Source: Dulcicalothrix desertica PCC 7102 (lineage in GTDB: Bacteria; Cyanobacteriota; Cyanobacteriia; Cyanobacteriales; Nostocaceae). From it: 33,652 nucleotides of DNA. Both the position numbers and the translations under genes were made by a program. Under the pieces are notes generated by a model. That model ran no database searches. It was not told where the DNA came from and was given only the letters and a program-made list of their open reading frames with translations. Numbering within the stretch: position 1 is the first letter of the stretch; each line of letters begins with the position of its first letter. Shown here piece after piece: positions 1 through 9,685 of the stretch. Location of the stretch: contig NZ_RSCL01000029.1 in the NCBI RefSeq assembly GCF_003991905.1, positions 89,223-122,874 of the forward strand. The letters are read 5' to 3'.

Positions 1-1
1 G

Positions 2-955
2 AGTGGCGGTTTAGGTGCTGATACCATTGATGGTGGTATAGGCGATGATTCCCTAACTGGTGGTAACGGAATTGACTCGCTTTCTGGTGGCGAAGGCAAT
101 GACTTCCTTGATGGCGGTGCAGGTGCTGATACCATGAATGGTGGTATAGGTGATGACGTTCTCAATGGTAGTGGCGGCAATGACTTCCTTGATGGCGGTG
201 CAGGCAATGACACCACCACTGGTGGTTTGGGTAACGATACATACATAGTCGATAGTACAGGAGATGTGATCGCAGAAAACCTCGATGAAGGAATAGATAC
301 AGTTCAATCAAGCCTGGACTATACCCTAGGTGATAACTTAGAAAACCTGATCTTGTTGGGTACAGCCCAAATAGGTACAGGCAATGGAGTTGCTAACACC
401 ATTACTGGTAATGAAGCTGACAACACCCTCAATGGACTTGGTGGCAGTGATATTCTCTTTGGTAACGGTGGCGCCGATGTCCTAACTGGAGCAGGTGGTA
501 ATGATAACCTTGATGGGGGTGATGGTGATGACACCCTCAACGGTGGAATTGGCGCTGATACCCTTACGGGTGGGGCAGGCAATGATGTCCTGACTGGCGC
601 TGATGGTAATGATATTTTGGTCGGCGGTATTGGTAATGACACAATTACCGGTGGTATAGGCAGCGATACCATTAGCTATACCTTGGGTGATGGTAGCGAT
701 CGAGTTAATGGATTTGTCACAGCAACAGGGGGAGATTTCCTTTCCTTCAATGGTTTTACTGCTATTGACGTGCGGCTTGTTAACACTGCTAATGGCACTA
801 ATACTCAGTTTAGAGTCAGCGACGGCATTGCTGGCAACGCAGGATTTGGCACAACAGGAGACCTGTTAATTACCTTGATTGGCACCAGCTTTACCCAAGC
901 GGATATCAGCTCCAACATTATTGACTCAGCAAATACGACCTTTTTATTCTCATAA
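2..955 (+). CDS. RTX calcium-binding repeat protein, C-terminal part (5' end outside window)
   Basis: The reading frame is open from the first bases of the window to a TAA at 953-955, so this is the 3' part of a larger gene; the first in-window Met (134) lies inside the repeats and is not a start. The visible ~317 residues hold two blocks of GGxGxDxxx nonapeptides (before about 240 and again about 390-690), separated by a non-repeat segment with TYIVDSTGDVI and ENLILLGTA. Such repeats form calcium-binding beta-rolls and mark proteins secreted by type I systems. The last ~85 residues lose the repeats and end in a hydrophobic FLFS tail, typical of an uncleaved C-terminal secretion signal. The function of the missing N-terminal part cannot be judged. 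A second RTX gene follows on the same strand. Confidence 0.9.
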   Translation, partial: SGGLGADTIDGGIGDDSLTGGNGIDSLSGGEGNDFLDGGAGADTMNGGIGDDVLNGSGGNDFLDGGAGNDTTTGGLGNDTYIVDSTGDVIAENLDEGIDTVQSSLDYTLGDNLENLILLGTAQIGTGNGVANTITGNEADNTLNGLGGSDILFGNGGADVLTGAGGNDNLDGGDGDDTLNGGIGADTLTGGAGNDVLTGADGNDILVGGIGNDTITGGIGSDTISYTLGDGSDRVNGFVTATGGDFLSFNGFTAIDVRLVNTANGTNTQFRVSDGIAGNAGFGTTGDLLITLIGTSFTQADISSNIIDSANTTFLFS

Positions 956-967
956 ATCCTTAACTTT

Positions 968-1037
968 CAAGAAACCGGGCATATGAACGAAAAACTAGGG
1001 GTTTCTAGCAAACTTTCTCAAGAAGCCCGGTTTCTTG
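968..1037. repeat. Inverted repeat of the GAAACCGGGTTTC type
   Basis: Arms caagaaaccgggc (968-980) and gcccggtttcttg (1025-1037) are perfect 13-bp inverted copies with a 44-nt spacer. They start 12 nt after the RTX stop. The core resembles the gaaaccNggtttc palindromes at 17041-17107. It may act as a processed hairpin or terminator; there is no strong T-tract. Confidence 0.6.
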
Positions 1038-1198
1038 GACTGGTGCAAGATGTGAGTTACAGCAATTTTCATTTAAGTCAAATTGAAATACTCAAATATT
1101 TTGCTCTTTTTCAGTGTAAATACTATTGACAAAAATAATTTTGCTTTAACTTGTCCTAACACAGTAATATCACTTACATAAAACAGTATCATCACAGT

Positions 1199-3283
1199 AT
1201 GGCAAATACCATTAAACTCACAGAAATTGGTAAATATACAACCGGAGTATTTAACCAAGGTGCGGCGGAAATTTCAGCTTACGACTCTGCATCCAAGCGG
1301 CTGTTCGTAGTCAATGCACAAACCGCCACTATTGATATTCTGGACCTCAGTGACCCCACAAGTCCGGCCAAAATTAGTCAGATTGCTGTCGGTTCGTTCG
1401 GTGCTGTTGCTAATAGCGTTACTGCCAAAAATGGCACTATAGCAGTGGCTGTGGAAGCTGTGGATAAAACTAACCCCGGCAAGGTTGTATTCTACGATAC
1501 TAATGGCACTTATTTAAAAGATGTACAAGTGGGGTCGTTGCCGGATATGTTAACCTTTACTCCTGATGGCAGCAAAGTGCTAGTTGCCAATGAAGGTGAA
1601 CCCGGTACTGTTGACCCTGATGGTTCGGTCAGTATCATTGACTTATCAGGTGGGGTTAACAATCTCACTCAAGCTAATGTCACAACAGCAAGCTTCGCGA
1701 GCTTTAATGGCTCAGAGGCTCAACTACGGGCAGATGGTGTTCGTATTTTTCCGGACAAGACTGCTGCACAGGATTTGGAGCCAGAATATATTGCAGTTTC
1801 TCCCGATGGGCAGAAAGCATACGTGACATTGCAGGAAAATAATACCGTTGCTGTAATCGATATTGCCACCGCAACAGTTACCGCACTGCAACCATTAGGC
1901 TTGAAAGACCATAGCTTAGTGGGGAACGGACTTGATGCCAGCGACCGCGATAATGCCATCAATATAAATACATGGCCTGTTTTCGGGATGTATATGCCTG
2001 ACGCGATCTCAACTTTCAGTGCCAACGGTCAGACCTACTACGTGACGGCAAATGAAGGGGACGATAGGGGTGAAAACAGAAGTGTCAGGAATTTAACACT
2101 CGATCCAACAGTCTTTCCTGATGCTGCGACCTTAAAATTAGACCAAAACCTCGGACGTTTGAGTGTGTCTAGTATTGATGGCGACACTGACGGCGACGGC
2201 GACTACGACAAGCTTTATGCTTACGGTACTCGCTCATTTTCGATTTGGGATAGCCAGGGTAACTTAGTTTACGACAGTGGTGACGACTTCGAGCAAATTA
2301 CCGCCCAGCAATTGGCTGCTAACTTTAATGCCAGCAACGACAATAATACTTTTGATAACCGCAGCGACAACAAGGGTCCCGAACCAGAAGGTATAGTAGT
2401 TGGTCAAGTTGATGACCGCACGTACAGTTTCATCGGTTTGGAACGCATCGGTGGGGTGATGGTCTACGATATAACGAATCCAAATAGCCCACAATTTGTC
2501 CAATACCTCAACAACCGCGACTTCAACCAAAATGTGCAACTACCAACCGCAGGTGACTTGGGACCTGAAGGCTTGACCTTCATTTCCGCCGCAGATAGTC
2601 CTACTGGTTTGCCCTTATTAGTCGTCACCAATGAAATTAGCGGTAGCACTACAACTTACGCCATAGCACCTAACGATACGGGTGGGATTGTTGGTACTGA
2701 ACAAGAAGACACTTTGAACGGTTCTAATCAAAACGATTTCATTAGTGGTTTGGGAGGAAACGATAGCATCTTCGGCGACAATGGAAATGATGTCATTTAT
2801 GGTGGCGCCGGCGATGATACTATTAACGGGAACAACGGCAACGATTTGCTTTTTGGAGAATCGGGGGTAAATAGCATCTTCGGTGGCAATGGAAATGATA
2901 TTATCTACGGTGGGGCTGACAGCGATACGATTACCGGAGATAATGGCGATGACAGATTGTTCGGCGGTGCTGGTAATGATATCCTTAATGGTGGAACTGG
3001 TGCTGATACTCTAATTGGTGGTGCTGGTAACGATACCATGAATGCTGCATCTGGCAACGACACCTTTATCTTTGCATCGGGTTTTGGCAACGATAGTATT
3101 AACGGTTTCGCCAATGGTGCAGACAAAATCGATCTAAAGGTATTTGCGACTAGTTTCGGAGCTTTGACTGTTACCCAAAATAGCGCAAACACAGTGATTT
3201 CCAGTTCGCTGTTCGGTACAGATACGATAACCCTAGAAAACTTCATTGCCACCAATGTTGATGCTACCGACTTTATCTTTTAA
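1199..3283 (+). CDS. Choice-of-anchor I family beta-propeller protein with C-terminal RTX repeats
   Basis: 694 residues. The first ~495 match the choice-of-anchor I family, an extracellular beta-propeller: blades show SASKRLFVVNAQ, TPDGSKVLVANEGEP, SPDGQKAYVTLQENN and an Asp-rich segment (GDTDGDGDYDKLYAYGTRS). Family members carry different C-terminal surface or secretion modules. Here the module is an RTX block from about residue 497 to 625 (repeated GGNGND/GGAGDD nonapeptides), followed by a ~65-residue tail ending DATDFIF, so type I secretion is expected. There is no N-terminal signal peptide, consistent with that route. The ATG at 1199 is the first in frame and gives MANTIKLTEIG; no clear Shine-Dalgarno precedes it. 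Enzymatic activity is unknown; related propellers have been linked to phytase- or phosphatase-like functions, which I cannot confirm here. Confidence 0.85.
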   Translation: MANTIKLTEIGKYTTGVFNQGAAEISAYDSASKRLFVVNAQTATIDILDLSDPTSPAKISQIAVGSFGAVANSVTAKNGTIAVAVEAVDKTNPGKVVFYDTNGTYLKDVQVGSLPDMLTFTPDGSKVLVANEGEPGTVDPDGSVSIIDLSGGVNNLTQANVTTASFASFNGSEAQLRADGVRIFPDKTAAQDLEPEYIAVSPDGQKAYVTLQENNTVAVIDIATATVTALQPLGLKDHSLVGNGLDASDRDNAININTWPVFGMYMPDAISTFSANGQTYYVTANEGDDRGENRSVRNLTLDPTVFPDAATLKLDQNLGRLSVSSIDGDTDGDGDYDKLYAYGTRSFSIWDSQGNLVYDSGDDFEQITAQQLAANFNASNDNNTFDNRSDNKGPEPEGIVVGQVDDRTYSFIGLERIGGVMVYDITNPNSPQFVQYLNNRDFNQNVQLPTAGDLGPEGLTFISAADSPTGLPLLVVTNEISGSTTTYAIAPNDTGGIVGTEQEDTLNGSNQNDFISGLGGNDSIFGDNGNDVIYGGAGDDTINGNNGNDLLFGESGVNSIFGGNGNDIIYGGADSDTITGDNGDDRLFGGAGNDILNGGTGADTLIGGAGNDTMNAASGNDTFIFASGFGNDSINGFANGADKIDLKVFATSFGALTVTQNSANTVISSSLFGTDTITLENFIATNVDATDFIF

Positions 3284-3302
3284 CTTTTTTAACTAGCTGC
3301 AA

Positions 3303-3335
3303 GATTCCCGACAAGTTTTACGCACGTCGGAAATC
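3303..3335. terminator. Weak hairpin between convergent genes
   Basis: gattcccgac and gtcggaaatc pair at 9 of 10 positions across a 13-nt loop, between the convergent RTX (plus) and TPR-CHAT (minus) genes. There is no strong T-tract on either side, so the terminator role is tentative. The rest of 3284-3487 shows only two GGCGCC sites. Confidence 0.35.
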
Positions 3336-3487
3336 TGACACCACGGCGCCATCAACGAGAATGCTCCCTTAACATAGGCTCTTTCAAACGGCGCCAATTT
3401 TGTCAACCCCACAAAGACATAAAATTTTTATACTTAACCAGATTCAATCGCAAATTACTGCTATTGTCGCGCACCGCGTCTCATAAA

Positions 3488-6400
3488 TCATTTAATTTCC
3501 TTCCAATTACCAGAAGGAATAAAGCTTGCCCAATAATAAGGGTGCTGGTATTTTGGGTTCTTTAAAAATTCTAATTGCACTTCTCGTAATGCTACATGTC
3601 TTCCTTTTTTAGCTTTAATGTTTTTATAATATTTTACCATTAAATCTTTAGTTCCTGCATCATCAACTTTCCATAAGCTTAATAGTTGGCTTTGAGTTCC
3701 AGCGATGACCAAAGCTCGACGCAAACCATAGACACCATCGCCTGTTTTAACATTTCCAAGTCCTGTTTCGCAGGCAGATAATATAACTAGTTGGGTTCCT
3801 CGTAAATTTAACCCAGCAACTTCTAAGGCAGTGAGAACCCCATCTTCGGTGTTATTGGTTCGTTTGTTTTGGCGGTTGTTAAATCCTGCCAATGCTAAAC
3901 CCGAACGTAACAGGGGATTTTCTAAATTTAAATATTTGCTTTGTTCTCGTTGATTATTTAAGTCAGTTATAGCGCTTGAAATCGGCTTAATTTCTTTATT
4001 AGGTAAAAAGAACCCGTGGGTGGCTAAGTGTAAAATATTAGGAGATTTTAGTTGCTTAATCGCGGTTTCTGTTGCGTTTTTACCTGTGATAATATTTGTG
4101 TTGGGAAAGATTTTTTTGATTTGTTGACCTTCTTCATAAGTTGCTGCCAGTGAGCCAAATTTGAGATTATCAAAGTCAATAGAACGCTGATTTTTGGAAC
4201 TACGGGATTGTGAGGCGATAACTGTTCCTTGTTGTTCGTAGTTAATATCAGCAAAAACTACAGGATTGGAAAGTTGTTTGGCTGTGGTGTCTAAACGCAG
4301 TAAATCTCTACCAGTAGTTAGGTAAGAGAAAGCGTAATTTTCAACGAGATATTTATTTTGCTCGTCTTTGAGTGCTTCAAAAGGTATAAGGTTTAACTGT
4401 CCATCAGGTGATAATAACAGATGACGTGCATTTCCCAACAACGGACGGATAGGCGCCATAACTTGCTTATCCAAACTGCGGGCAAGTTCTTGGAGTTGCG
4501 ATGTTCGATTTTTTCCTTCAATTGGAGTCACATCAATTCCCCGGTTGCTTGTAGGTGGGGCAGTTGCTAATACCTGACGAAAATTAGCCACCGACTTATC
4601 GATAATTGCACTATCGCCTAAATCAACCCACTTTGGCTCCCCTGTCGCACGCAACACCACCGCAGCGTAACGTGATTGACCCCATTTTTCGCTGTCTTTT
4701 TTTGCCTTAAGATTGAATGGTTTATACAGGACAATCTCTACCATTGCTGCATCAGTTGGAATTTGGACTTGGATATCAGCTAATTCCACAGTTTGAATTT
4801 CTTTGCGAAACTCGGCACTTTTTGCACTGACTTGTTCTTCTAGTCGTTCCTTATTAGCTTCTAGTTGTTTGATTTGCTGTTGGTAAATCTCAAATTTTTG
4901 CTCTCCGGCTCCCTGATATACTAGGTTTGCTAGTTGTTGTTGCACACCTAACCATTCATCAAACAATTTTTTAGTGTCCGGATTGTCTGCTAACTGAGTT
5001 TGTAATGTTTGCACAGTATCAGTCATCGCATCCAGTACCCGTCCTTTGCGACGGAGAATAGTGGTCAAGGCTAATTTACTAAGGGTCGGGTTTTTAGTTG
5101 ATTGTTGTAGAGCCAGGGAAACAACAGAGTTAGTGCTTCCAGTGAAGGTTTGCACGTAATTTTGTTTTCTTTGTTCTGAACCCACAGCATAAATCAATTG
5201 CAAGTTTTTTTCGTTAACCGCAAGCGCACGGGTGAGAAAATTAGTGGTGCGGGCGATATCTCCTTTTCTCCAGGAAAGTATTGATAAATTACTCAGGCTT
5301 AGTGCCACATCAGGATGTTCCTGACCGAATGTTTTCTCCCAAATAGCAAGAGAGCGTAGTAACAAAGGTTCGGCTTTATCATAATTCCCCTGTGATTGAT
5401 AAAGTGATGCTAAATTATTCAGGCTAATTGCCACATCAGGATGTTCTTTGCCCAAAGCCTTCTCTTGAATTGCGAGCGAACGCAATAACAAGGGTTCGGC
5501 TTTGCTATATTTCCCTTGTGATTGATAAACTGATGCCAAATTATTCACACTAATTGCCACAGATGGATGTTCTCGACCGAGTGCTTTCTCCAAAATAGCC
5601 AGCGATCTCACCAAAAGAGGTTCAACTTTGCTATCATCTTCCCGTATTTCATAAAGTGCAGCCAAATTATTCAAACTAGCTGCCACATCAGGATGTTCTT
5701 TACCCAAAACCTTCTCACGAATTGCAAGAGATCGCAATAACAGAGGTTGGGCTTTTGCATAATTACCCTGTGCATCGTAGAGTAAAGCTAAGTTATGTAG
5801 GACGTTTGCCACTTCGGGATGTTCTTTACCTAAAACCTTCTGTTGAATCTCGATCGCTTGTAGGTACAAAAGTTCGGCTTTGACGTAATTCCCCTGTGAC
5901 TGATAAAGTAAAGCCAAACTATTTAGGCTAAGTGCCACATTCGGATGTTCTTTACCTAAAACCTTCTCACTAATCGCAAGTGAACGTAAGTAAAATGATT
6001 CGGCTTTGGCATAATTTCCTTGTAATTGATAAAAGTTAGCTAAATTATTTAGGCTCGTTGCCACTTGACCATGTTCTTTGCCCAAAACTTTCTCTAAAAT
6101 CACAAGCGAGCGTAAGTACAAAAGTTCAGCTTTGGCATAATTTCCTTGTAATTGATAAAGGCTAGCTAAATTATTTAGGCTATTTGCCACTGCGGGGTGT
6201 TCCACACCCAGAACTTTCTCGCGAATTGCGAGCGCTCGTAGGGAATTGGACTCAGCTTTACTATAATTTCCTAATGAGAGATAAAGCTCTGCTAAATTAT
6301 GTAGACTAGTTGCCATATCAGGATGTTCTTTACCCCGAACCTTCTCTAAAATCGCAAGCGAACGTAAGTACAAAGGTTCGGATTTGATATAATTCCCCTG

Positions 6401-7144
6401 CACTCGGTAAAGTTCAGCCAAATTATTCAGGCTTTTTGCCACATCAGGATGTTCTTTACCCAAAACCTTCTCTAAAATCGCAAGCGAACGTAAGTACAAA
6501 GGTTCGGCTCTGGTATAATTCCCCTGCGCTCGGTAAAGTTCAGCCAAATTATTCAGGCTTTTTGCCACATCAGGATGTTCTTTACCTGAAACCTTCTCAT
6601 TAATCACGAGCGTTCGTAAGTATAAAGGTTCCGCTTTAGCGTAATTTCCCTTCGCCCGGTAAAGTCCTGCCAAGCCATTAAGAATTGTTGTGAGTTCAGG
6701 ATGTTCTTTACCAAATGCTTTCTCAAGAATATCGAGAGAGCGCAAATACAAGGTTTCAGCTTTGCCAAAATCTCCCTGCGCTCGGTAGATTTGAGCTAAA
6801 CCAGCCACGCTAATTCCTACCAAAGGATGGGACTTACCCCGTATTTGTTCAAACATACCTATGGCTTTCTCTGCCAGGGGAATCGCTTCTATATATTTCT
6901 TTTGTTCATATAACTGAAATGCTTGTTTATATAATTTATCAGCTTCTTGCATTTCTGCTTCTTGTGATTCTGGCGCCTGTTGAACTGACTGGGGTGTTTG
7001 AACTTGTCCTGTAACTTGTTGTGTTACACTTACTACTAGTCCCAAAGCCATAGCGAGCGTAAGCGTTCGAGATAGCAATTTCAAGGAATAAGATTTTTTT
7101 GAGAATAAATTGGCAAATATAAGCTTATATGGAAAATTATTCAT
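3488..7144 (-). CDS. Exported TPR-repeat protein with C-terminal CHAT protease domain
   Basis: From the ATG at 7144 the product is 1218 residues; the frame continues upstream to a TTG at 7249, but the ATG places a membrane or signal segment (LTLAMALGLVVSVT) near the N-terminus, so it is preferred. Next come about 13 kinesin-light-chain-like TPRs of 42 residues with the pattern GNYxKAEPLYLRSLAI...KEHPDVA..LNNLA..Y (DNA about 5290-6870). A coiled-coil linker (LEANKERLEEQV) leads to a CHAT domain with the caspase-like dyad His1043 (LATHGFF, codon 4016-4018) and Cys1125 (LSACETGLG, codon 3770-3772). Both residues are intact. CHAT domains are clan CD cysteine peptidases related to caspases and separase. 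The gene is divergent from a metacaspase gene 171 bp away, which suggests linked proteolytic or signalling roles. The substrate is unknown. Confidence 0.93.
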   Translation of the reverse strand: MNNFPYKLIFANLFSKKSYSLKLLSRTLTLAMALGLVVSVTQQVTGQVQTPQSVQQAPESQEAEMQEADKLYKQAFQLYEQKKYIEAIPLAEKAIGMFEQIRGKSHPLVGISVAGLAQIYRAQGDFGKAETLYLRSLDILEKAFGKEHPELTTILNGLAGLYRAKGNYAKAEPLYLRTLVINEKVSGKEHPDVAKSLNNLAELYRAQGNYTRAEPLYLRSLAILEKVLGKEHPDVAKSLNNLAELYRVQGNYIKSEPLYLRSLAILEKVRGKEHPDMATSLHNLAELYLSLGNYSKAESNSLRALAIREKVLGVEHPAVANSLNNLASLYQLQGNYAKAELLYLRSLVILEKVLGKEHGQVATSLNNLANFYQLQGNYAKAESFYLRSLAISEKVLGKEHPNVALSLNSLALLYQSQGNYVKAELLYLQAIEIQQKVLGKEHPEVANVLHNLALLYDAQGNYAKAQPLLLRSLAIREKVLGKEHPDVAASLNNLAALYEIREDDSKVEPLLVRSLAILEKALGREHPSVAISVNNLASVYQSQGKYSKAEPLLLRSLAIQEKALGKEHPDVAISLNNLASLYQSQGNYDKAEPLLLRSLAIWEKTFGQEHPDVALSLSNLSILSWRKGDIARTTNFLTRALAVNEKNLQLIYAVGSEQRKQNYVQTFTGSTNSVVSLALQQSTKNPTLSKLALTTILRRKGRVLDAMTDTVQTLQTQLADNPDTKKLFDEWLGVQQQLANLVYQGAGEQKFEIYQQQIKQLEANKERLEEQVSAKSAEFRKEIQTVELADIQVQIPTDAAMVEIVLYKPFNLKAKKDSEKWGQSRYAAVVLRATGEPKWVDLGDSAIIDKSVANFRQVLATAPPTSNRGIDVTPIEGKNRTSQLQELARSLDKQVMAPIRPLLGNARHLLLSPDGQLNLIPFEALKDEQNKYLVENYAFSYLTTGRDLLRLDTTAKQLSNPVVFADINYEQQGTVIASQSRSSKNQRSIDFDNLKFGSLAATYEEGQQIKKIFPNTNIITGKNATETAIKQLKSPNILHLATHGFFLPNKEIKPISSAITDLNNQREQSKYLNLENPLLRSGLALAGFNNRQNKRTNNTEDGVLTALEVAGLNLRGTQLVILSACETGLGNVKTGDGVYGLRRALVIAGTQSQLLSLWKVDDAGTKDLMVKYYKNIKAKKGRHVALREVQLEFLKNPKYQHPYYWASFIPSGNWKEIK

Positions 7145-7315
7145 ATATTTGTGAGTCGAGCGAGCCGAGGGATTGATATAGTACATTATATTGCTACTAG
7201 ATGCAACGACATCTCTGTATTCGTGTATGTAAGAACATAAGTGTTGCAATTTGCATACCCCCCCAAATCACCAGAAGTAATATAATTGACCAGAAAATCT
7301 AAATGCCTGACTTTT
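7145..7315. promoter_or_regulatory. Divergent promoter region between TPR-CHAT and metacaspase
   Basis: This 171-bp gap must hold both promoters. It contains a gcatacccccc motif at 7253-7263, which recurs (inverted) at 26866-26876 and, with one change, at 26981-26990 upstream of the sigma-like operon. An AT-rich stretch (gtaatataattga) lies just before the caspase gene. No Shine-Dalgarno is clear for either start. The exact promoters cannot be assigned by eye. Confidence 0.4.
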
Positions 7316-9553
7316 ATGAAACGCCGCCATTTTCTCCAATTCGCTAGTTCGACCCTGGCAACACTGGGTTTAAGCCAGTTGGATATTATGCAACAGGGGG
7401 ATAAGTATACTCAAGCTTTAGCACAAAATAGAGGGCGTAGATTCGCCCTACTAATTGGTATTAATGCATACACTAACGGGATAAACCCCCTTAATGGCTG
7501 CGTTAATGATGTGTTGTTACAAAAACACTTATTAATACATCGCTTTGGTTTTAATCCCAAGGATATTAAAATTCTTACCGATGAACAAGCTACCCGTCAA
7601 AATATCCTCACTACCTTTGAAGGACATCTTATCAACCAAGCAAAACCTGGTGATACGGTGGTGTTTCACTTCTCTGGACATGGTTCGCAGGTTGTCGATC
7701 CAGATAAAGATAGTCCTGATGGTCTTAATAGCACCCTTGTTCCAATTGATTCTGGGTACAATGCCTCCGGTGGGGTGGTGCAAGACATTATGGGACATAC
7801 GCTGTTTTTACTCATGTATGCGCTGAAAACCGATAATGTTACTGTTGTACTTGATAGTTGCCATTCTGGAGGAGCAAAACGGGGAAATTTTATGATTCGT
7901 TCTCGCGATGGTGGTAATAAATTTCAAGCCCTTCCTCAAGAGTTTGTCTATCAAAAACAGTGGTTAAAACGCTTAAATTTATCGCCTCAAGAATTTATTA
8001 AATTACGGCGCCAAGGTATCGCTAAAGGTGTTGTCATCGCCTCTGCAAAACGTGACCAATATGCAGCCGATGCACCTTTTTCTGATTTCCATGCAGGGGC
8101 ATTTACCTATTTATTTACTCAATATCTCTGGCAACAGACTGCTAATCAACCAGTGACAAAAAGATTGGCTGATGTTAATCGCAGTACACGAATTCTATCA
8201 CGCAATAGTGGTATTTTCCAAGAACCTGAGTTGGAAATTAATAAAAAAAATTCCAATTCATCGATTTATTTTACTCCTTTTAAAACATCCTATGCCGAAG
8301 CAGTAGTTACACAAGTAGCAGGCGATAAAGTCGAAGTATGGTTGGGTGGAATCGATATACGAACTATTGAAGCTTTTAATAAAGATTCTGCTTTTACCGT
8401 TATTGATGCCAATGGTAAAGAAATAGGACTGGTAAAACTAGAATCACGTCAGGGATTGATGGGAAAAGGTAAATTTTTGAGTGCAGCAAGGGGAAATTAT
8501 AGGCTCCAACCAGGGACACTTTTACAGGAAAGAATTCGTGGTATTCCTGTAAATTTAACCTTGAAGATAGGTTTGGATGATGGCTTTGATAGTAATGGGA
8601 ATAACCAAGCTCAACAAGCTTTAAAACAAGTTTCTCGTATTACACCCTTACCCTTAAGACAGCAAGAAATTCATTATATCTTTGGTCGCATGACTGAATT
8701 GCGATATAAACAATTACAAAAATTTAAGGTGGTAAATCTACCTGCTGTCGGCAGTTTAGGTTTATTCTTACCCTCATTAGATCGCATCGTTCCCAATTCC
8801 TTCGGCGCCGCTAAAGAATCTATACCAGCAGCGGTACAACGTTTACAGCCTAATTTTAAATCACTCTTAGCAGCGCGAGTTGTCAAGCAAATGGTTGGCA
8901 ATAACAATACATCACAACTTAAAGTAAAAGCCTCTTTAAATCTTGCTGATAATAAAAAAGTTATTGTTGAAACCCTTCCCACCCGTGGCATTCTTAAACA
9001 AACTGATGGAAGTATAAACCCTAAAAAAGCAGTAAATATTAGAGATGGAGAAGTTCCTAAATTACTCGTTGGTACACAAATTACCTTTGAAGTAGAAAAT
9101 CACGAATCTGTTCCTATTTATGTTTCTATTTTAGTAATTGGTTCTGCTGGTGACATGGCAATAATATTTCCCAATGACTGGTCTGCTTCTGACGACGCAG
9201 CATTATTAATTGCTAAAGATAAGCGATTAGTCCCTGGAATTGATGATGGTTTTAAACTAACTGTAGTAAAACCATTTGGAATTACTGAGGCATTAATTAT
9301 CGCTAGCGTATCTCCATTAAGAAATTCACTCAAAGTACTCAAAGAAATTGCTAGCAACAAAGCGAAAGACCGTGGACCCCTTACGACCAGCAATGATGAG
9401 TTTTTAACTTTAACTGATAAATTACTAGAAGATTTCGATAACGGTTATCGGGGTGGAATTAATGTTGAAGAAGTTCAATTAACAACGGGTATACGTGGTG
9501 CTGATACAAAAAAAATTGCAGCGATGACGATAGCTTTTGAAGTTGTTAGTTAA
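7316..9553 (+). CDS. Metacaspase (peptidase C14) with DUF4384-like C-terminal domain, Tat-type signal
   Basis: The start is placed at ATG 7316 rather than the upstream TTG 7286, because it begins directly with a twin-arginine signal, MKRRHFLQFASS, followed by a hydrophobic stretch. The product is 745 residues. The p20-like caspase domain runs from about residue 40 to 320: RRFALLIGINAYT is the first strand, His122 lies in HFSGHGSQ (codon 7679-7681) and Cys182 in LDSCHSGG (codon 7859-7861), so the dyad is intact. Residues about 585-690 (VPKLLVGTQITFEVENHE, AIIFPNDW) resemble DUF4384, often fused to caspases in cyanobacteria. Family members usually cleave after Arg/Lys. The predicted site of action is the periplasm or membrane. 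It is divergent to the TPR-CHAT gene. Confidence 0.93.
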   Translation: MKRRHFLQFASSTLATLGLSQLDIMQQGDKYTQALAQNRGRRFALLIGINAYTNGINPLNGCVNDVLLQKHLLIHRFGFNPKDIKILTDEQATRQNILTTFEGHLINQAKPGDTVVFHFSGHGSQVVDPDKDSPDGLNSTLVPIDSGYNASGGVVQDIMGHTLFLLMYALKTDNVTVVLDSCHSGGAKRGNFMIRSRDGGNKFQALPQEFVYQKQWLKRLNLSPQEFIKLRRQGIAKGVVIASAKRDQYAADAPFSDFHAGAFTYLFTQYLWQQTANQPVTKRLADVNRSTRILSRNSGIFQEPELEINKKNSNSSIYFTPFKTSYAEAVVTQVAGDKVEVWLGGIDIRTIEAFNKDSAFTVIDANGKEIGLVKLESRQGLMGKGKFLSAARGNYRLQPGTLLQERIRGIPVNLTLKIGLDDGFDSNGNNQAQQALKQVSRITPLPLRQQEIHYIFGRMTELRYKQLQKFKVVNLPAVGSLGLFLPSLDRIVPNSFGAAKESIPAAVQRLQPNFKSLLAARVVKQMVGNNNTSQLKVKASLNLADNKKVIVETLPTRGILKQTDGSINPKKAVNIRDGEVPKLLVGTQITFEVENHESVPIYVSILVIGSAGDMAIIFPNDWSASDDAALLIAKDKRLVPGIDDGFKLTVVKPFGITEALIIASVSPLRNSLKVLKEIASNKAKDRGPLTTSNDEFLTLTDKLLEDFDNGYRGGINVEEVQLTTGIRGADTKKIAAMTIAFEVVS

Positions 9554-9604
9554 GACTCCGGAATTGGATTTTATTTTAGTGTATGTAAAGTAGTATGAGA
9601 GCTA

Positions 9605-9645
9605 ACCCCCTAGCCCCTTCCCTGCCAGGGAAGAGGGGAGAGGTT
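9605..9645. repeat. Interspersed GC-rich palindromic repeat
   Basis: ttccctg/cagggaa is nearly perfectly palindromic inside a C-run then G-run sequence ending ggggagaggt. This resembles small repeats scattered through cyanobacterial genomes; ggggagaggt recurs in the repeat inside the transporter gene (10683-10736). Confidence 0.6.
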
Positions 9646-9685
9646 CTTAAAAGTAATTACTAATCACAAGTATAACTTAGCAAAT

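Noticed and set aside
319-672. Pro/Leu/Ser-rich minus-strand frame opposite RTX repeats
   Set aside because: The regular composition is the antisense reading of GGxGxD repeats; the same occurs at 2905-3255.
5290-6870. Regular ~126-bp DNA repeats resembling a CRISPR or satellite array
   Set aside because: They are the coding repeats of a 42-residue TPR protein, in frame throughout and with no unique spacers.
3488-9553. Possible CRISPR type III-E style TPR-CHAT (Craspase) system
   Set aside because: No Cas proteins or CRISPR array are present, and the protein has a signal or membrane segment; TPR-CHAT proteins are common in cyanobacteria without CRISPR.
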